A stretch of DNA of 64,000 bases, taken from assembly GCA_036426205.1 (NCBI GenBank), contig CM071568.1, positions 46,020,483 to 46,084,482 on the forward strand, in the 5' to 3' direction. The notes beneath the pieces are model-generated. The model was given only the letters and a program-made list of their open reading frames with translations, did not search any database and was not told the origin of the DNA. This stretch comes from Ascaphus truei. Lineage: Eukaryota; Chordata; Amphibia; Anura; Ascaphidae. This document shows positions 11,938 through 23,249 of this stretch, in pieces. Numbering within the stretch: position 1 is the first letter of the stretch; each line of letters begins with the position of its first letter. The position numbers and the translations under genes were made by a program.

Positions 11938-12649
11938 GTAAGTGATTAGTCACTTTATAAAGAAACGCACAATTATGGGAAATGGATAATAGTATTGATT
12001 TAATGCTATGAATAAATCATGGTCATGAAAGCAGAACCTGAGAGATGTTCATGCTCACTGAACCGTAAGAGAAAAATAGGAACAAAGTCCCGACAGGGTG
12101 CTACTTAAATCCTATGTAAGTGGTGTATCAATGTAAATCTCTTGAATCAATCAATAGTATGTGCAGGACAGACTGAGATATATCCGCTGTATGTATTCTG
12201 TGGCACCAGTTGCAATTTTTTGCATTTCTTTATTTTTATATTTAACTCACATTATTGTCTGTGTGTACATATGGATGTCTGTTATATGAAATTTCAAACT
12301 ATAAAATATTATATTTTTCTGACAATCATTGTTGCCATCGTATAATTTTTTGGAGTGCTGGGAAACTCCCCTCATGTTAACTATTAACGGAACTATTTAA
12401 CCAGTCACTAGTTCCAGGTGAAGTGGAAAGAGCCAAGTGTTGTCCCACGTCCCAAAAAGTGTAATTGGGGAAGAGGCAAGAAACTGCAGGCCAGGACGTC
12501 TGTAGTGGGGAAACGAGTGGAAACGCTGCGGATAGAAAGAATTGTTCACTTTCTAAAGTCCAGCAACTTCCAAGATCCCAGGTAGCATTGATTTGCTGCG
12601 GCGAGATCATGTCAAACAAACCTAATTGTTTCGTTTTTTTGAGCCGGGT

Positions 12650-13860
12650 AACTCATGTAAAAGACCATGGTAGAGCATCGTGAGTTTAGTGAGGCCTTTG
12701 AGACTGTACCACGGCCTTTGAGACTATACAACCTAGACGACTGATATACAAGTTGTAATACTTCGGTTTTGATTCTAAAATGGTTGAATGGATAAGACAT
12801 TCGTTTAATGTCCTTCGTGCTCTTGTGGATGGTCTGGAAAGGAAAGTATTCCTTTTTGCAAATGACACAAAGATATAAAGCATGATCGACACTAGATAGG
12901 TAAACAAAATTACTAATGTTCTAGGTAGATTGGTTAATAAAGGATTTATGGCACTAGAATGTCAACTACTACAGGGGAAAGGGGCCTGGGAGTTATTAAT
13001 TCAGCTGACTTGAACGTAGGTGAGCAATGGAAGAAAACCAGCAGGATGCAAAGTTGTATAGGGAGAGATATTTGCAGCAGAAATATAGGTGTAGTGGTGT
13101 CACATGATAGATCATTGGTAATATAGGTAATAGCTCATCTAGATTACAATGTTCAGTTCTAGGGACCGTATCATGCGGAAGGACATAAATAAATTGGAGA
13201 TGGTGCAAAGAAGGTCTACTAAAAGGGTACATGGTCTACACCAGAGGTGCTCAATTTCAGTCCTCAACCCCTTCCAACAGGTAAGGTTTTCAGGATATCC
13301 CTGCTTCAGAACCATGAGCCACTGATTGAGCCACCTGTGCTGAAGCAGGGATATCCTGTTTGGGGGGGAAGGGATGAGTGCTTGATGACTGAAGTTGAGC
13401 ACTCCTGGTCTACAGCATAGAACTGGGAAAAGACTAAAGCACCTTATGTGCAGGGAGGAGATTATATCAACTTTTGGATATATACAAGATTTCAACAAAG
13501 TACAGGAGGGAAGTATATTGCAGAGAAAGAAGTGGTAGAACAAGAGGTCCTGCTCTGAAGCTAGGGGTCGCAGGCTCAGGGAAAGAAGTACCGATTCACA
13601 GAAAAGGTGGTGGTTTCATGTAATATCCTCCCAACAGTAAAGGCTTGTGTCTAATCCAGTAAATGCTTGACGTAAAGTTATCCTAAATACAAAGGAAAGC
13701 CAAGGATCAAAGAGGCTTGCAGGTTATTCAGTAGATGGTAAAATGGAAAGTGAAGCGATTCCATGTTTCTATGGGAGATTGCTGCTTTAAATAGTTGTTT
13801 TGTTTTTTTAAGTCCTTTGCGAGCTGCTAAGTAAAGAATGACATCTTCAGTCATTTCCAA
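12650..13860 (+). mobile_element. Degenerate CR1-like LINE 3' relic
   Basis: The sense strand contains fragments resembling a non-LTR reverse transcriptase and tail: FANDTKI near 12860, EMVQRRSTKRVHGL near 13196-13235, then after an inserted MITE a YKISTKYRREVYCREKE-like stretch. It ends with the ATTCCATGTTTCTATGGG-type tail common in CR1-like copies. Many frameshifts and stops are present. The assignment is by motif memory only. Confidence 0.55.
13242..13407. mobile_element. hAT-type MITE inside the LINE relic
   Basis: The ends are CAGAGGTGCTCAA and TTGAGCACTCCTG. The 8 bp flanks are GTCTACAC (13234-13241) and GTCTACAG (13408-13415), a 7/8 target duplication typical of hAT. The centre is nearly palindromic (CAGGATATCCCTGCTTCAG / CTGAAGCAGGGATATCCTG). 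Confidence 0.9.
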
Positions 13861-13969
13861 ATAACATTTTAAATAGATTGTGTGGTTAATTTAACCTTTC
13901 CACTGTTTGAGGACTTGGACGCTCTGCATTACTTTGTTTGATTTCCGGGTCTTATGTTCTTCCATTTAG

Positions 13970-14144
13970 ATTCACACACTGGTTGAAAGTTTAAAACTTT
14001 CTCTCACTGATCAACAACTCCCTATGTTCATACGCATAATGCAGCTGGGAATTGCACTATACTATGGAGAAATAGGAAACTTCAAGGAAGGAGAAACCGA
14101 AGATCAACCCAGTCACAGCAAGGACACAATTGTTAATATGCCTG
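13970..14144 (+). CDS. vps13b: vps13b internal coding exon (third in window)
   Basis: This 175 bp exon follows the acceptor TTCCATTTAG and ends at the donor GTAAGT. It starts in phase 0 and ends after the first base of a glycine codon. It encodes IHTLVESLKLSLTDQQLPMF, then IRIMQLGIALYYGEIGNFKE, and a less conserved acidic/polar tail (GETEDQPSHSKDTIVNMP). The first two thirds match VPS13B closely. The tail is the start of a variable loop and diverges from mammals. The next exon lies 46.8 kb downstream, so this exon borders the largest intron of the window. Confidence 0.96.
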
Positions 14145-15600
14145 GTAAGTCCCGTTCTTGCTAAACAATCAGAAAAGGTGCTGGACCAGTGGGAATTTGC
14201 TAAACTTGTGATAAAGGAGTCAATGTGTTAAAGCACCAAAGGGGGACACAGTACATTTGGAAATGGTTTGTAATTAACTGTGCTATTTCCTGTAGGGGCT
14301 ATCATCATTACATATCCTAGTTTAAAATAATATGAATTCTCCGATTTTACAGCATTTATACACATTGGTGAACAAAACGAATAAAAGTACAATTAGTGGG
14401 CGCACTGAAGAGCTTAAAATGGAATGTTTGGTATTCTGTCCCGGTGGATGAGGCTGGAATTAAACCCATGAACATGGGTTCTCACATACAATATTTTGCC
14501 GCAGTAATGTGCTCCCTCTTGTCACTTGCAAACTAAAAAAAAAAAATAAGCAGCTGAACCTAAATGTAAGGGTTTAGGCAGACCTGTGGATGCAATGTTG
14601 GTGTCCAAAATCAGTGAAGCTTTAAAATCACTCATGAGCTCCCTCACTGCCTCCTTTGTCCTGCCCTTCTTGGACACAGAACATGGAGGTGGTGTACATG
14701 ATATGTCACTACTTCACTGCGGACCTATGTGGGATTGCACCGTGGCTCAGTCTAATTCCAATTACGCTGATACAAGACTTAAAATTAAAAATAGACATTT
14801 ATAGGAACAAACTCCGGTCTTCATCATCTATCAAGGCAAACTTGGAGCAAAGAGGTATTTTTGTTTGATTCTTCTTGGTGTCATTGAAGTCTTATTTATT
14901 TTAGTGTTCCAGCTGTATGGAACCGTGTTTTTGATAAATACGGAGTAGTTTATTTGCACCGTTTTTGCGTCAGTCAATGTAATGTTCCACGTTGACCATG
15001 CTTGTAGCACATTGCGATCTTTTCAAGAGGAGGAGATACAAAATGTGATCATAAGATCGGCTTTGGGTATCTCCCCTTTAACTATAATGCTCTAGACCTG
15101 GGGCGACTTGTACTCGTTTGGCTAATAATGGACACCAGATATTAGACATTTTGATTTACAGTTCAAGTTTCTTCTGCTGCAACTGGAAACCAAAAAAATA
15201 GCGCCCTTCAAGAAAACGTGTTTTTCTTTGTGTTGATTTGTGATTTTACCCCTTTTAACGGATTTGCTCCATTCATCAGGATCATTTTTTTAAAGCCAGA
15301 TGCATTTGGTTTCCTTAAAATGATTGACCCTTTAGGTAACATTTCTGCATAATTAGTTTTCTGTGATAAATGAATGTTTTGCTTCTTACTTTACTTTTTT
15401 CATGATTTATCAGATAATTATTGTTCTATACTTCTATCCGTTTGGCTAGTGAAACATCATAATTGCTTAAAAAGTAAAGAAGAAAATAAAAAAAAAAATG
15501 TAGGGAAAGACGGCAAATACGCCAAAGTATGTGGTTACCATGGAAACATCAACATATAGAAATACATTATTGTCACCTGTGTGTGTCTGTCTGTGTATAT
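14145..15600. other. Start of the 46.8 kb intron, no recognised element
   Basis: Single-copy-looking AT-rich sequence. Short open frames at 14586-14868 do not match VPS13B and lack a clear exon context. Confidence 0.5.
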
Positions 15601-18400
15601 AGTATATGAAGTTCATCCAGGGAAGGTAGAACATAACAGCACTCCAGAGGACTTGATATAATAAAGTGCAAAATGTATTACATAAGTGATTGACATTTCG
15701 ATCCACAACTTGGACCAGTATCAAGATACTCAAACAGGTAAAGTATGCTGTTTAATAAGGCGAAGAGTGGGTGTGTCCACGTGAAATAAAACACGTGTTG
15801 GCGAAGCCACCATTTGAATACGTGATTGCTAGGCAACCATATCATAGCAATTCTTAAACACACATCAGAAAAAAATGTGGTGTCATATAATGTTATATAA
15901 AGTGTCTTAACTCGGTGTTCAAAATAACACTGCATGTAACGAGAGACAAAACTAACATTGACACAACTCAATAAAGACTGCAACAAAAGCAAAAAAGACT
16001 CAACATGCTAAATGTATCAAATAAACACACGAATATACGGGTGCAATGTTACGCTTAGACATAAGACTGCAACAAAGAAACCTAAATCAATCATTAATAT
16101 AAGCCACTGAAGTAGACGGATACTACAGTATAATGTAAAATACATCATGCATTCGTAATTCTATGTGCATGGATGCAAACTATGGCCCTATCAACCTCAC
16201 CAATCTCTATAGATGCAATTAGACTCAAACAAGAATGGATGTGGTCTGGTATAATGTATACTCACCGAAAAATGCAGCAAACATAAGGAAATCAGAATGC
16301 ACCTGCAAATGGATATAGTCTGGTGTAGTGGATAGCCACCAAGCAATGCAGCTAACCTCATGAAACCTGGAAGCCATTGCAACGCACTGGACCACTGGAG
16401 AATGGTAGCAGCCCTCAAATCAATAGGACAATATATAAACGAAACCGTTGAAATGTTGTGGTGCCAGATTATGCAACTTTAAATTAATACCAACACCATC
16501 ATTACGCTGCATTGGACCATTAGAGATAAGTATCGTCTCATATATAAAAATAGAAAAAGTATGTTGTCCTCTAATAAACATATGTGGTCCTAGATTGTGC
16601 TAACGTAAACCTATGCTGGTTTATGTTATTCAAAATCTTTAGAGCATTAAATATAGTACAAGAACACAGTGCCTTGAGTCACGTAGCAGACCCCACATAT
16701 TACGGACAGCACTGTGGTCTGTGGACTAAGGCCGAAAGAAGAGTACTACAGTTGTGTACTTTAGATCTTGTTGGCAACCCAAAAATGGCGCCACGGACAG
16801 TACCTGTGTAATCCCAAATATTCAAAGTCATTATCCAGGATCCACTTACAGCAACTAAATCCAAATCAGAATATTAATTAAATAGGCCTGGGGTCTCCAA
16901 ACTCAAAACAAACTTGAGCCACATGTGCTGAAACAGGGATATCCATAAAAGCCGGCCTGTTTGCGGCCCTTGAGGACTGAGTTTGGAGACCCCTGAAATA
17001 GGGCCTGCAGTATGTATCCAACACATCAGGATTACCATACAGTATAAGAAAAACCAAAAACAAATGTAAGATGCATAAGCGTAATATTCAAAAGTATTTC
17101 ATTGCAAACGTCAAGCTGATACAAAAAGGCTTAAACAATCACTAGACATCGTATGAACCACATTTATATGTCATATCTATTTAAATGGAGATAACCAAGT
17201 GTATTCATAACTGGAACTGCTAGTTCTAGATATAAATGATTGTATGTTTTGGAACATAAAACAAGAAAACCTCAGTTCATCCTTGAGGCCCCGTGAGGCC
17301 ACTGTCAAGATCGAAAATCCACTGTATCGCCTGTTGGAGGAGAAGACTTTTCACATTGCACCTCATGTCGGAGTATCTACAAAGTCTTTAATCATGTAGC
17401 GTAATGTTGCCAACTAATGTCCCTTAGTTAAAAAGGGTTTCGCAACTGGTTTCTCAGTAGTTCCACTACAGAAGGCAAGATGGATGCTGGATCTATGCTC
17501 ATTCATTCTCCCTCCGAAGGTCCTGTCTGTCTTGCCTACATATAAAAGTCCACATTGGGGGAAAAAAATCCATTAAATGACAGAAGAGGATTGACCGGTA
17601 ACATGATGCTTTATCCGAATTGATTTGCCCGAATGAGTCTCTTTAAATAGTGTGGCTGTTGTTATTAAACCATTACGGCATGTCATGTACCCTCTACATG
17701 CCAAGCATCCTTTAGTAAGAGGGCTTAAACACGTTTGTGGAAAGAATTGGATGTACTTTGTCAGTTGGATCTCCTTTCACCAATAGGTCGTTCATATTTT
17801 TATTTCTTTTGTATCTAAAAAGAAGATTAAGCTCCGTATCTGGAGCAAGTTTTGTATCCGTTTCTAGCAGTTATCAAGTACAGTCTTTTTGAGGCCATTC
17901 AAAATGTTTGAAAATTTAGAAATGAAGGGTAATCTATTCTCTTGCTGTTTGTCTTTAGTAGTTAGTAATTCATTCCTATGAAGCCTTGGTGACTTGTTCA
18001 ACGCCTCTTTTCTATTGTATCCCATGGCTATACATTTCTCTGCAATTGCATTCATTTGTCAAGTTCTCTGTTCAGATGAACCAACTACGCATGCAACTCT
18101 TGACAAGCTGGGAATAGGGTCAACCCTTTTTCAGAGGAGTTGAATGAAAACCGAAGGCATATAGGAGTGTTACAATCCGTTGGTTCCGTGTATAAATTGG
18201 TTGTCAAACGTGAATCCACTGTATTGATAAGGACATCCAGGAAATTGATACACACCTCATTTGAAGTTAATAGCGAAACACTGTGGATTAGGGAGCTCAT
18301 TTAAAGATATGTGAAATTCAACATGTTCATTTGTAATACCGGTCTACAAAAAAAGGGCGTGTATATTGTGTGTGTGTGTATATATATATATATATAGATA
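15600..18400 (-). mobile_element. Penelope-like element, antisense, degenerate
   Basis: On the minus strand, 18085-18300 encodes INFLDVLINTVDSRLTTNLY followed by TEPTDCNT, a Penelope reverse transcriptase C-terminal signature. 17864-18055 continues with MGYNRKEALNKSPR and NRLPFISKFS. At 17534-17551 the GIY-YIG endonuclease motif GLLYVG is followed by KTDR. Frameshifts separate the pieces. Near 15690-15735 the terminal region reads (minus strand) CTTGATACTGGTCCAAG... ATCGAAATGTC, a decayed hammerhead-like terminus. Upstream RT parts are missing. A hAT MITE (16888-16995) sits inside. Confidence 0.75.
16888..16995. mobile_element. Short hAT-type MITE inside the Penelope-like relic
   Basis: The inverted ends are CTGGGGTCTCCAAACTC and GAGTTTGGAGACCCCTG. 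The flanks are AAATAGGC (16880-16887) and AAATAGGG (16996-17003), a 7/8 duplication. It shares the GGGATATCC core with the other hAT MITEs. Confidence 0.85.
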
Positions 18401-18421
18401 TATATCAAATGGAAATATTAC

Positions 18422-18543
18422 TGTGTGCTCATTTGCATGTCTTGGACAGATTTGCAGCCCTGCTTTTCATCATTATCACCCAGTTTACAGAGCTCCCACT
18501 GCAGCAAGGGATTCTGGGAAGTGACATGCTAATGAGCACACAG
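18422..18543. mobile_element. MITE with octamer-containing inverted ends, copy 1
   Basis: The left end TGTGTGCTCATTTGCATGTC and the right end GACATGCTAATGAGCACACA are inverted repeats. The body TTTGCAGCCCTGC... CAGCAAGGGATTCTGGGAA recurs at 39070, 42451 and 50720. Confidence 0.8.
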
Positions 18544-18633
18544 TGCCACCTTTTTCTTTAAAAACATATGACATGGTCCCCTAAAGCTTATGCTTGCTGC
18601 ATTTTGAGCACAGCATATGTATGTATGTATGTA

Positions 18634-19507
18634 CAGCTGAACCCCGTTATAACGCGGTCCTTGGGGTCCACAACCCCGAGACCGCGTTATAACCGGGGTC
18701 ACGTTAAAATTTCACTGCACTGCTCGTGCTAATCTCTCTGCTTAATTAATAATTATTAATAAATAATTATTACTAATAATTATTATTATTTATTATTTAT
18801 TTATTATTAATTTATAAATTAGAGACTATAATCAAAATAATAATTTATACATGATTATTTTAATTATTTAATAATTGATAAATTATACCATATCATACAG
18901 GAATTTAACCCAGGCCCTTTCATATACTTGTTAAGGTTTGTACCTCTACACCACAGGAGCTGTGTGATGTCACAGATATCTAGGAATAAATATAACATTT
19001 GCATTGACATGTACTCTGTTGCACTATGTTGTAGAAGATAAATATATAGGGTATGTTTTGTCATTCAAAGCCTATGGTGTAGAGGTAAGAGGCATTGGTA
19101 TGAGAAGGTCCTGAGTTCGAACCCTGCATGTTTTTTATACAAAATGTATTAATGTTCAATTTGAATGTGTCCGGTAGTCAATAAAGCATTAAGCATTGAA
19201 TGTTTTAAAAAAAATGACTCCGCACACGACGGCAGCATGAGAGATGAGCACGTGGAGAGAGGAGAGCACGAGCAGTGCAGTGAAATTGGAAATGAATGGG
19301 CACACGAGTGGAGAGCAGAGAGAGACGAGCACGTGGACAGCTGGAGAGAGCAGCAGGTGTACACAGCCCTATGAAGTGAGGAGAGAGATCTATATGCCGG
19401 TAAGGCAGATTTCAAATCGGGAGCCATGCTCAGACCGCGTTATAAACGGATTCGCGTTATAAGCGGATTCGCGTTGTTGCGGATCGCGATATAACGGGGT
19501 TGAGGTG
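18634..19507. mobile_element. TA-flanked TIR element carrying tRNA-like modules
   Basis: It begins CAGCTGAACCCCGTTATAAC after TA (18632-18633) and ends with the inverted GCGATATAACGGGGTTGAGG. A 35 bp inverted pair lies in the left end (GCGGTCCTTGGGG / CCCCGAGACCGC). The interior is AT-rich and carries two opposed tRNA-like heads: minus strand near 18900-18960 and plus strand near 19073-19130 (TGGTGTAGAGGTAAG... GAGTTCGAACCC). The same internal series is found in antisense at 50865-51420. Confidence 0.8.
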
Positions 19508-19509
19508 TG

Positions 19510-20749
19510 TGTGTCTGTGTGTCTGTGTCTCCATACGATACCATTCCGCAAACAGGACACAACACTCGGGAATTGATGAACAAAAATAAGTGTATTAATG
19601 AAGAATATAATACATCACGAAACCCAACGTTTCGGTCCTCCAAAACGGGACCTTCCCTCATCCCTTGTGCACCCACCCTGGAGAAGGATCCGTTTTTGTG
19701 TATGAGGTAACGTATGTATGTTCTGTGTATATATGTATGTGATGTGTATATATATATAGTATATATATTATAATGACATATATACATGAATATAGAATAT
19801 AGTATGTATTATGGGTGAGGAGAAATATTGTATATATAGGAATTGATAATAAGAGTGTATATATTGGATATGATATATGTTACTATAATATATTTATATA
19901 TAATGTAGCTATACGTGTTCTCTCATAGTGTATAGGTGTTATGTATATATAGTTGTATGTATTATATATGTCTTCTATATGTATGTCTGTATATATATGT
20001 ATATATATATGTATATATATATAGTAGTAATCTATGATATATATATATGTATATATATATGTTATATATCTAATGTATATATATATGTATATATATATGG
20101 ATATATATATGTGTGTAATCGTTATGTTGTAGTATTATAGTGGTAGTATATATGTGGTGATAGGTAGATATTGTTATAATATATATGTATAGGTGGGGGG
20201 TTTGTTTGATTGGTGGTTTGGTTTTGGTTTGTGGGGGCGGGGAGGACCAAAGAGAGAGGGGGGTGGGGGGGAAGGACATATAGCTCCATAAAGCCTCGTC
20301 ATCATTGGGTACGGTAATATGCGATCTGTTTCTTTCTGCCGTATGCTCCTCCTCATCTCGCATTTGGTGATTGCTGTCTTCTCCTCTCTCTCAGGTTTCT
20401 TTCGGTCTTCTGCACACCAGTCTGGCCGTCCACCGGTGTTGACATGAAAGAGAAAGAGGGGGGTAGGTTCTTAGGGGGGCTACATAGTGGGGTGGGGCTA
20501 TCCGTCGTCTGCCCAGTCATTCGGAGGGTAGGGAGCGTTATCATCTGAGATACGAGAGGTGGAAGAGCAGGTTGTGTTTAGGGAGGTGGGATAGGGAAGG
20601 TAGGGTAAGTGTGCGACCGAGGGGAAAATGAGTCAATGGGTGCGGGGGGGGGAGTTAGGGATTCTCTTTGTTCTCTCTTCTGTGCTCTATCTCTGTCTCT
20701 CTCTCTGTCTCTCTCTCTGTCTCTCTCTCGTCTCTCTCTCTCTCTCTCT
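19510..20749. other. Penelope-type tail fragment, AT microsatellite and G-rich intron
   Basis: 19555-19690 reads, in antisense, GGAAGGTCCCGTTTTGGAGG then ACCGAAACGTTGGG, a decayed Penelope/hammerhead-type terminus. 19720-20130 is a degenerate (TATATATG)n microsatellite. 20180-20640 is G-rich, and 20680-20750 is (CTCT)n. Confidence 0.6.
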
Positions 20750-20907
20750 TGGTCGACCACTCCCAAAACTCTAGTCGACGAACACAAACCCCTCTACTCG
20801 CTCCCCTCGTACCCACACGTGGGCTGCTTGGGGCCATTAGGCTCCGCCACGATGTTAACTTATCCACTCGCCCTGGCGTGCAAATGTATAGGTTTGTCGA
20901 ACACCGG
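20750..20907 (+). mobile_element. TIR MITE (GTCGACAAA type), copy 1
   Basis: The ends are GGTCGACCAC and GGTTTGTCGAACACC. The internal blocks CACACGTG, GCTGCTTGGGGCC and GGCGTGCAAATGTATA are shared with the copies at 31797 and 41643. It is flanked by (CT)n on the left and (GT)n on the right. Confidence 0.8.
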
Positions 20908-21069
20908 TGTGTGTGTGTGTGGTGTGTTGTGTGTGTGTGTGTGTGTGTTATATATATATTATATACAGACTAAACCCGCGTTATAACGCGGGTCTCGGGG
21001 TCCACCCCGAGACCACCGCGTTACTAACGGGTCGACGAGAAAAAAAAATGGCCGCCGCGCTTTAGCGCA

Positions 21070-21420
21070 TATTCATCCCGCGGACAGGAGATGGGAGGCG
21101 GGCATGTCCCTCCGCTCCCCGCTTCCCCCTGTCACCGGGGACAGGCCGGCGGACGAGATGGGAGCGGGGATGTCCCCTGTCCCCGCTTCCTCCCTGTCAC
21201 GCGGGCGGCCGGCGGTGCAGGAGATGGGACGCGGGGATGTCCCTCCTGCCCCGCTCCCCTCCCCTGTCAACGCCTGTGGTGACAGGCCGCGGGGCAGGAG
21301 ATGGGAGCGGGATGTCCCTCCTTCCCCGCTTCCCCCTGTCACCGCACGCCGTGACCCCCCGTGGCAGGAGATGAGAGCGGGGATGTCCCCTCCGGTCCCG
21401 CTTACCTCAGATCCCCTGCC
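21070..21420. repeat. GC-rich tandem repeat, about 70 bp period
   Basis: About five units share GCAGGAGATGGGAGCGGGGA then TGTCCCTCC... CCCCGCTTCCCCCTGTCAC. It lies inside the TIR element at 20966-23247. Open frames across it are an effect of base composition. Confidence 0.88.
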
Positions 21421-21539
21421 TGCATGGAGGTTGTACGGGGGGTCTTCTTCTCCCCACCGCTGTCCCTGGCGCTCGCGCGCGTCTGCCGGAGGGGGATGCT
21501 GTGTCTTCCCCCTTTCCTGTGCTCCGACCCCACCCCCCG

Positions 21540-23215
21540 TTGTGTAGAGTGAGGAGAGTGTGTGTGTGTATGTATATATGAGAGAAAGTGTGTGTGTGTG
21601 TATATTGGGTGTGTGTTGTGGTGGTGTGATGTGGTGTGTAATTGTGTAGTGTAAGGTTGTAAGTTTGTGTAATGAGTGTGTGAGTGTCAAGTTGGTGTAA
21701 GTGTTGAGTGTGTGTGATAGTGTGTGTAAAGTGTGTGTGTAAGTTGTGTGTGTGTGTGTAAGGTGTGTTGGAGTGTCTGTGAAGTGTCGTGAGTGTCTGA
21801 GTGTCTAAGTGTGTCGCGAAGTGTGTCTAAGTGTGTCTAAGTGTGTCTAAGTGTGTCTCAAGTGTGGAGTGTGCGTGATGTGCGTAGTGTGCGTAGTGGC
21901 GTGGGAGTGTGTGGGAGTGTGGTGAGTGTGGGTGAGTGTGTGTGAGTGTGTGTGAGTGTGTGTGAGTGTGTGTGAGTGTGTTGAGTGTTGCGGTTGTGTG
22001 AGTGTGTGTGAGTGTGTGTAGGTTGTGTGAGTGGTGTGTGAGTTGTAGTGTGTGGTAGTGTTGTGATGGTGGGTGCGTGTGTGTGCGTGTGGTGCGTGTG
22101 ACGTAGTGTCTTGTATGTGTCTGTAAGTTGTGTGTGGTGTGTGTGAGTGTGTGTGCAGTGTGTGTGCAGTGTGAGCAATGAGGAGTGTGTGTGCAGTGGT
22201 CCAGTGTTTGTGCAGTGCTGAGCAATGAGCAGTGTGTGTGCAGTGTGCAGTGTGTGTGCAGTGTGTCCAATGAGCATGTGTGTGCAGTGGTCAGTGTGTT
22301 GCAGTGTGAGCAATGAGCAGTGTGTGGTGCAGTGTGGGCAGTGTGTGTGCAGTGTGTGTGCAATGAGCGTGTGTTGTGCAGTGTGTGTTGCATTTGTGTC
22401 AGTGTGTCATGTGATGCAATGAGCATGTGTTTGCAGTGTGCAGTGTGTGTGCAGTGTCAGTGTGTGCATGTAGCAGAGCATGAGGCAAGTGTGTGTGCAG
22501 TTCGTGTCCAATGGAGTCTAGTGGTGTGTGCAGTGTGCTGTGTGTGCGAAGTTGCTGTGTCCAGTGGAGCAGTGTGGTGTGCAGTGTGTCAGTGGTGTGC
22601 AGTGTGAGCAATTGAGGCAGTGTGTTGTCAGTGCTGTGCAGTGTGTCGTGTGGTGCAGTGTGAGCAATGAGCAGTGTGGTGTGCAGGTGCTGTGGTGTGA
22701 TGTGTCAATGAGCAGTGTTTGTGCAGTGTGCAGTGTGTGTGCAGTGTGCTTCCAATGAGCAGTGTTGTGCAGTGTGCAGTGTGTCAGTGTGTGCAGTGTG
22801 AGCAGTTGTGCAGTGTGTGTGCAGTGGTGTCCAATGATCAGTTGTGGTGTGGCAGTGTGTCAGCTGTGGTGCAGTGTGCCAGCAATGAGCAGTGTGTGTG
22901 CAGTTTTGCAGTTGTGTAGTGCAGTGTGTCAGTGTGTTCATGTGAGCCTGGCAGTGTGTGTGCAAGTGTGCAGTGTGTGTGTAGCAGTGTGTCCACATGT
23001 GAGATGTGGTGTGCAGTGTGCAGTTATGGTGCAGTGTGTCAAATGAGCTAGTTGTGCAGTGTGCAGTGTTGTGTGTCAGTGTGTGCAGTGTGAGCATACA
23101 GTGTGTGTGCAGTGTGTGTTGTGCATGGTCAGTGGGTGAGCAATAGCAGTGTGGCTGCAGTGTGGCAGTAGTGGAGCAGAAGGCAGTGTTGTGTGTCAGT
23201 GAGTGTGTGAGTGTT
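21540..23215. repeat. GTGTGTGCAGTG / GAGCAATGAGCA satellite
   Basis: The left part (21540-22150) is (GTGTGAGT)n-like. The right part is a longer unit mixing GTGTGTGCAGTGTGCA with GAGCAATGAGCA. The array is very irregular, with many one-base indels. Confidence 0.85.
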
Positions 23216-23249
23216 GTGCAGGCGCGTTTCTATAACGGGGTTAGCTGTG

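Larger units (their letters stand above)
20966..23247. mobile_element. Second satellite-bearing TIR element, opposite orientation
   Basis: The left end CAGACTAAACCCGCGTTATA and the right end CTATAACGGGGTTAGCTG are inverted. The order is GC-rich part, then GT-rich satellite, the reverse of the element at 2904-5804. The satellite (GTGTGTGCAGTG...) is the complement of TGCACACAC-type units, so both belong to one subfamily. No transposase frame is present. Confidence 0.8.

Noticed and set aside
14586..14868. Possible extra vps13b exon with overlapping frames
   Set aside because: No VPS13B-like residues, and the next exon at 60955 already joins in phase with 13970-14144.
19073..19140. Candidate tRNA gene
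   Set aside because: Box-like motifs are present but I cannot draw a full cloverleaf, and the unit is repeated inside TIR elements; treated as SINE-like.
21073..22426. Long minus-strand frames over the GC-rich and GT-rich arrays
   Set aside because: Composition artefact of tandem repeats without stop codons.
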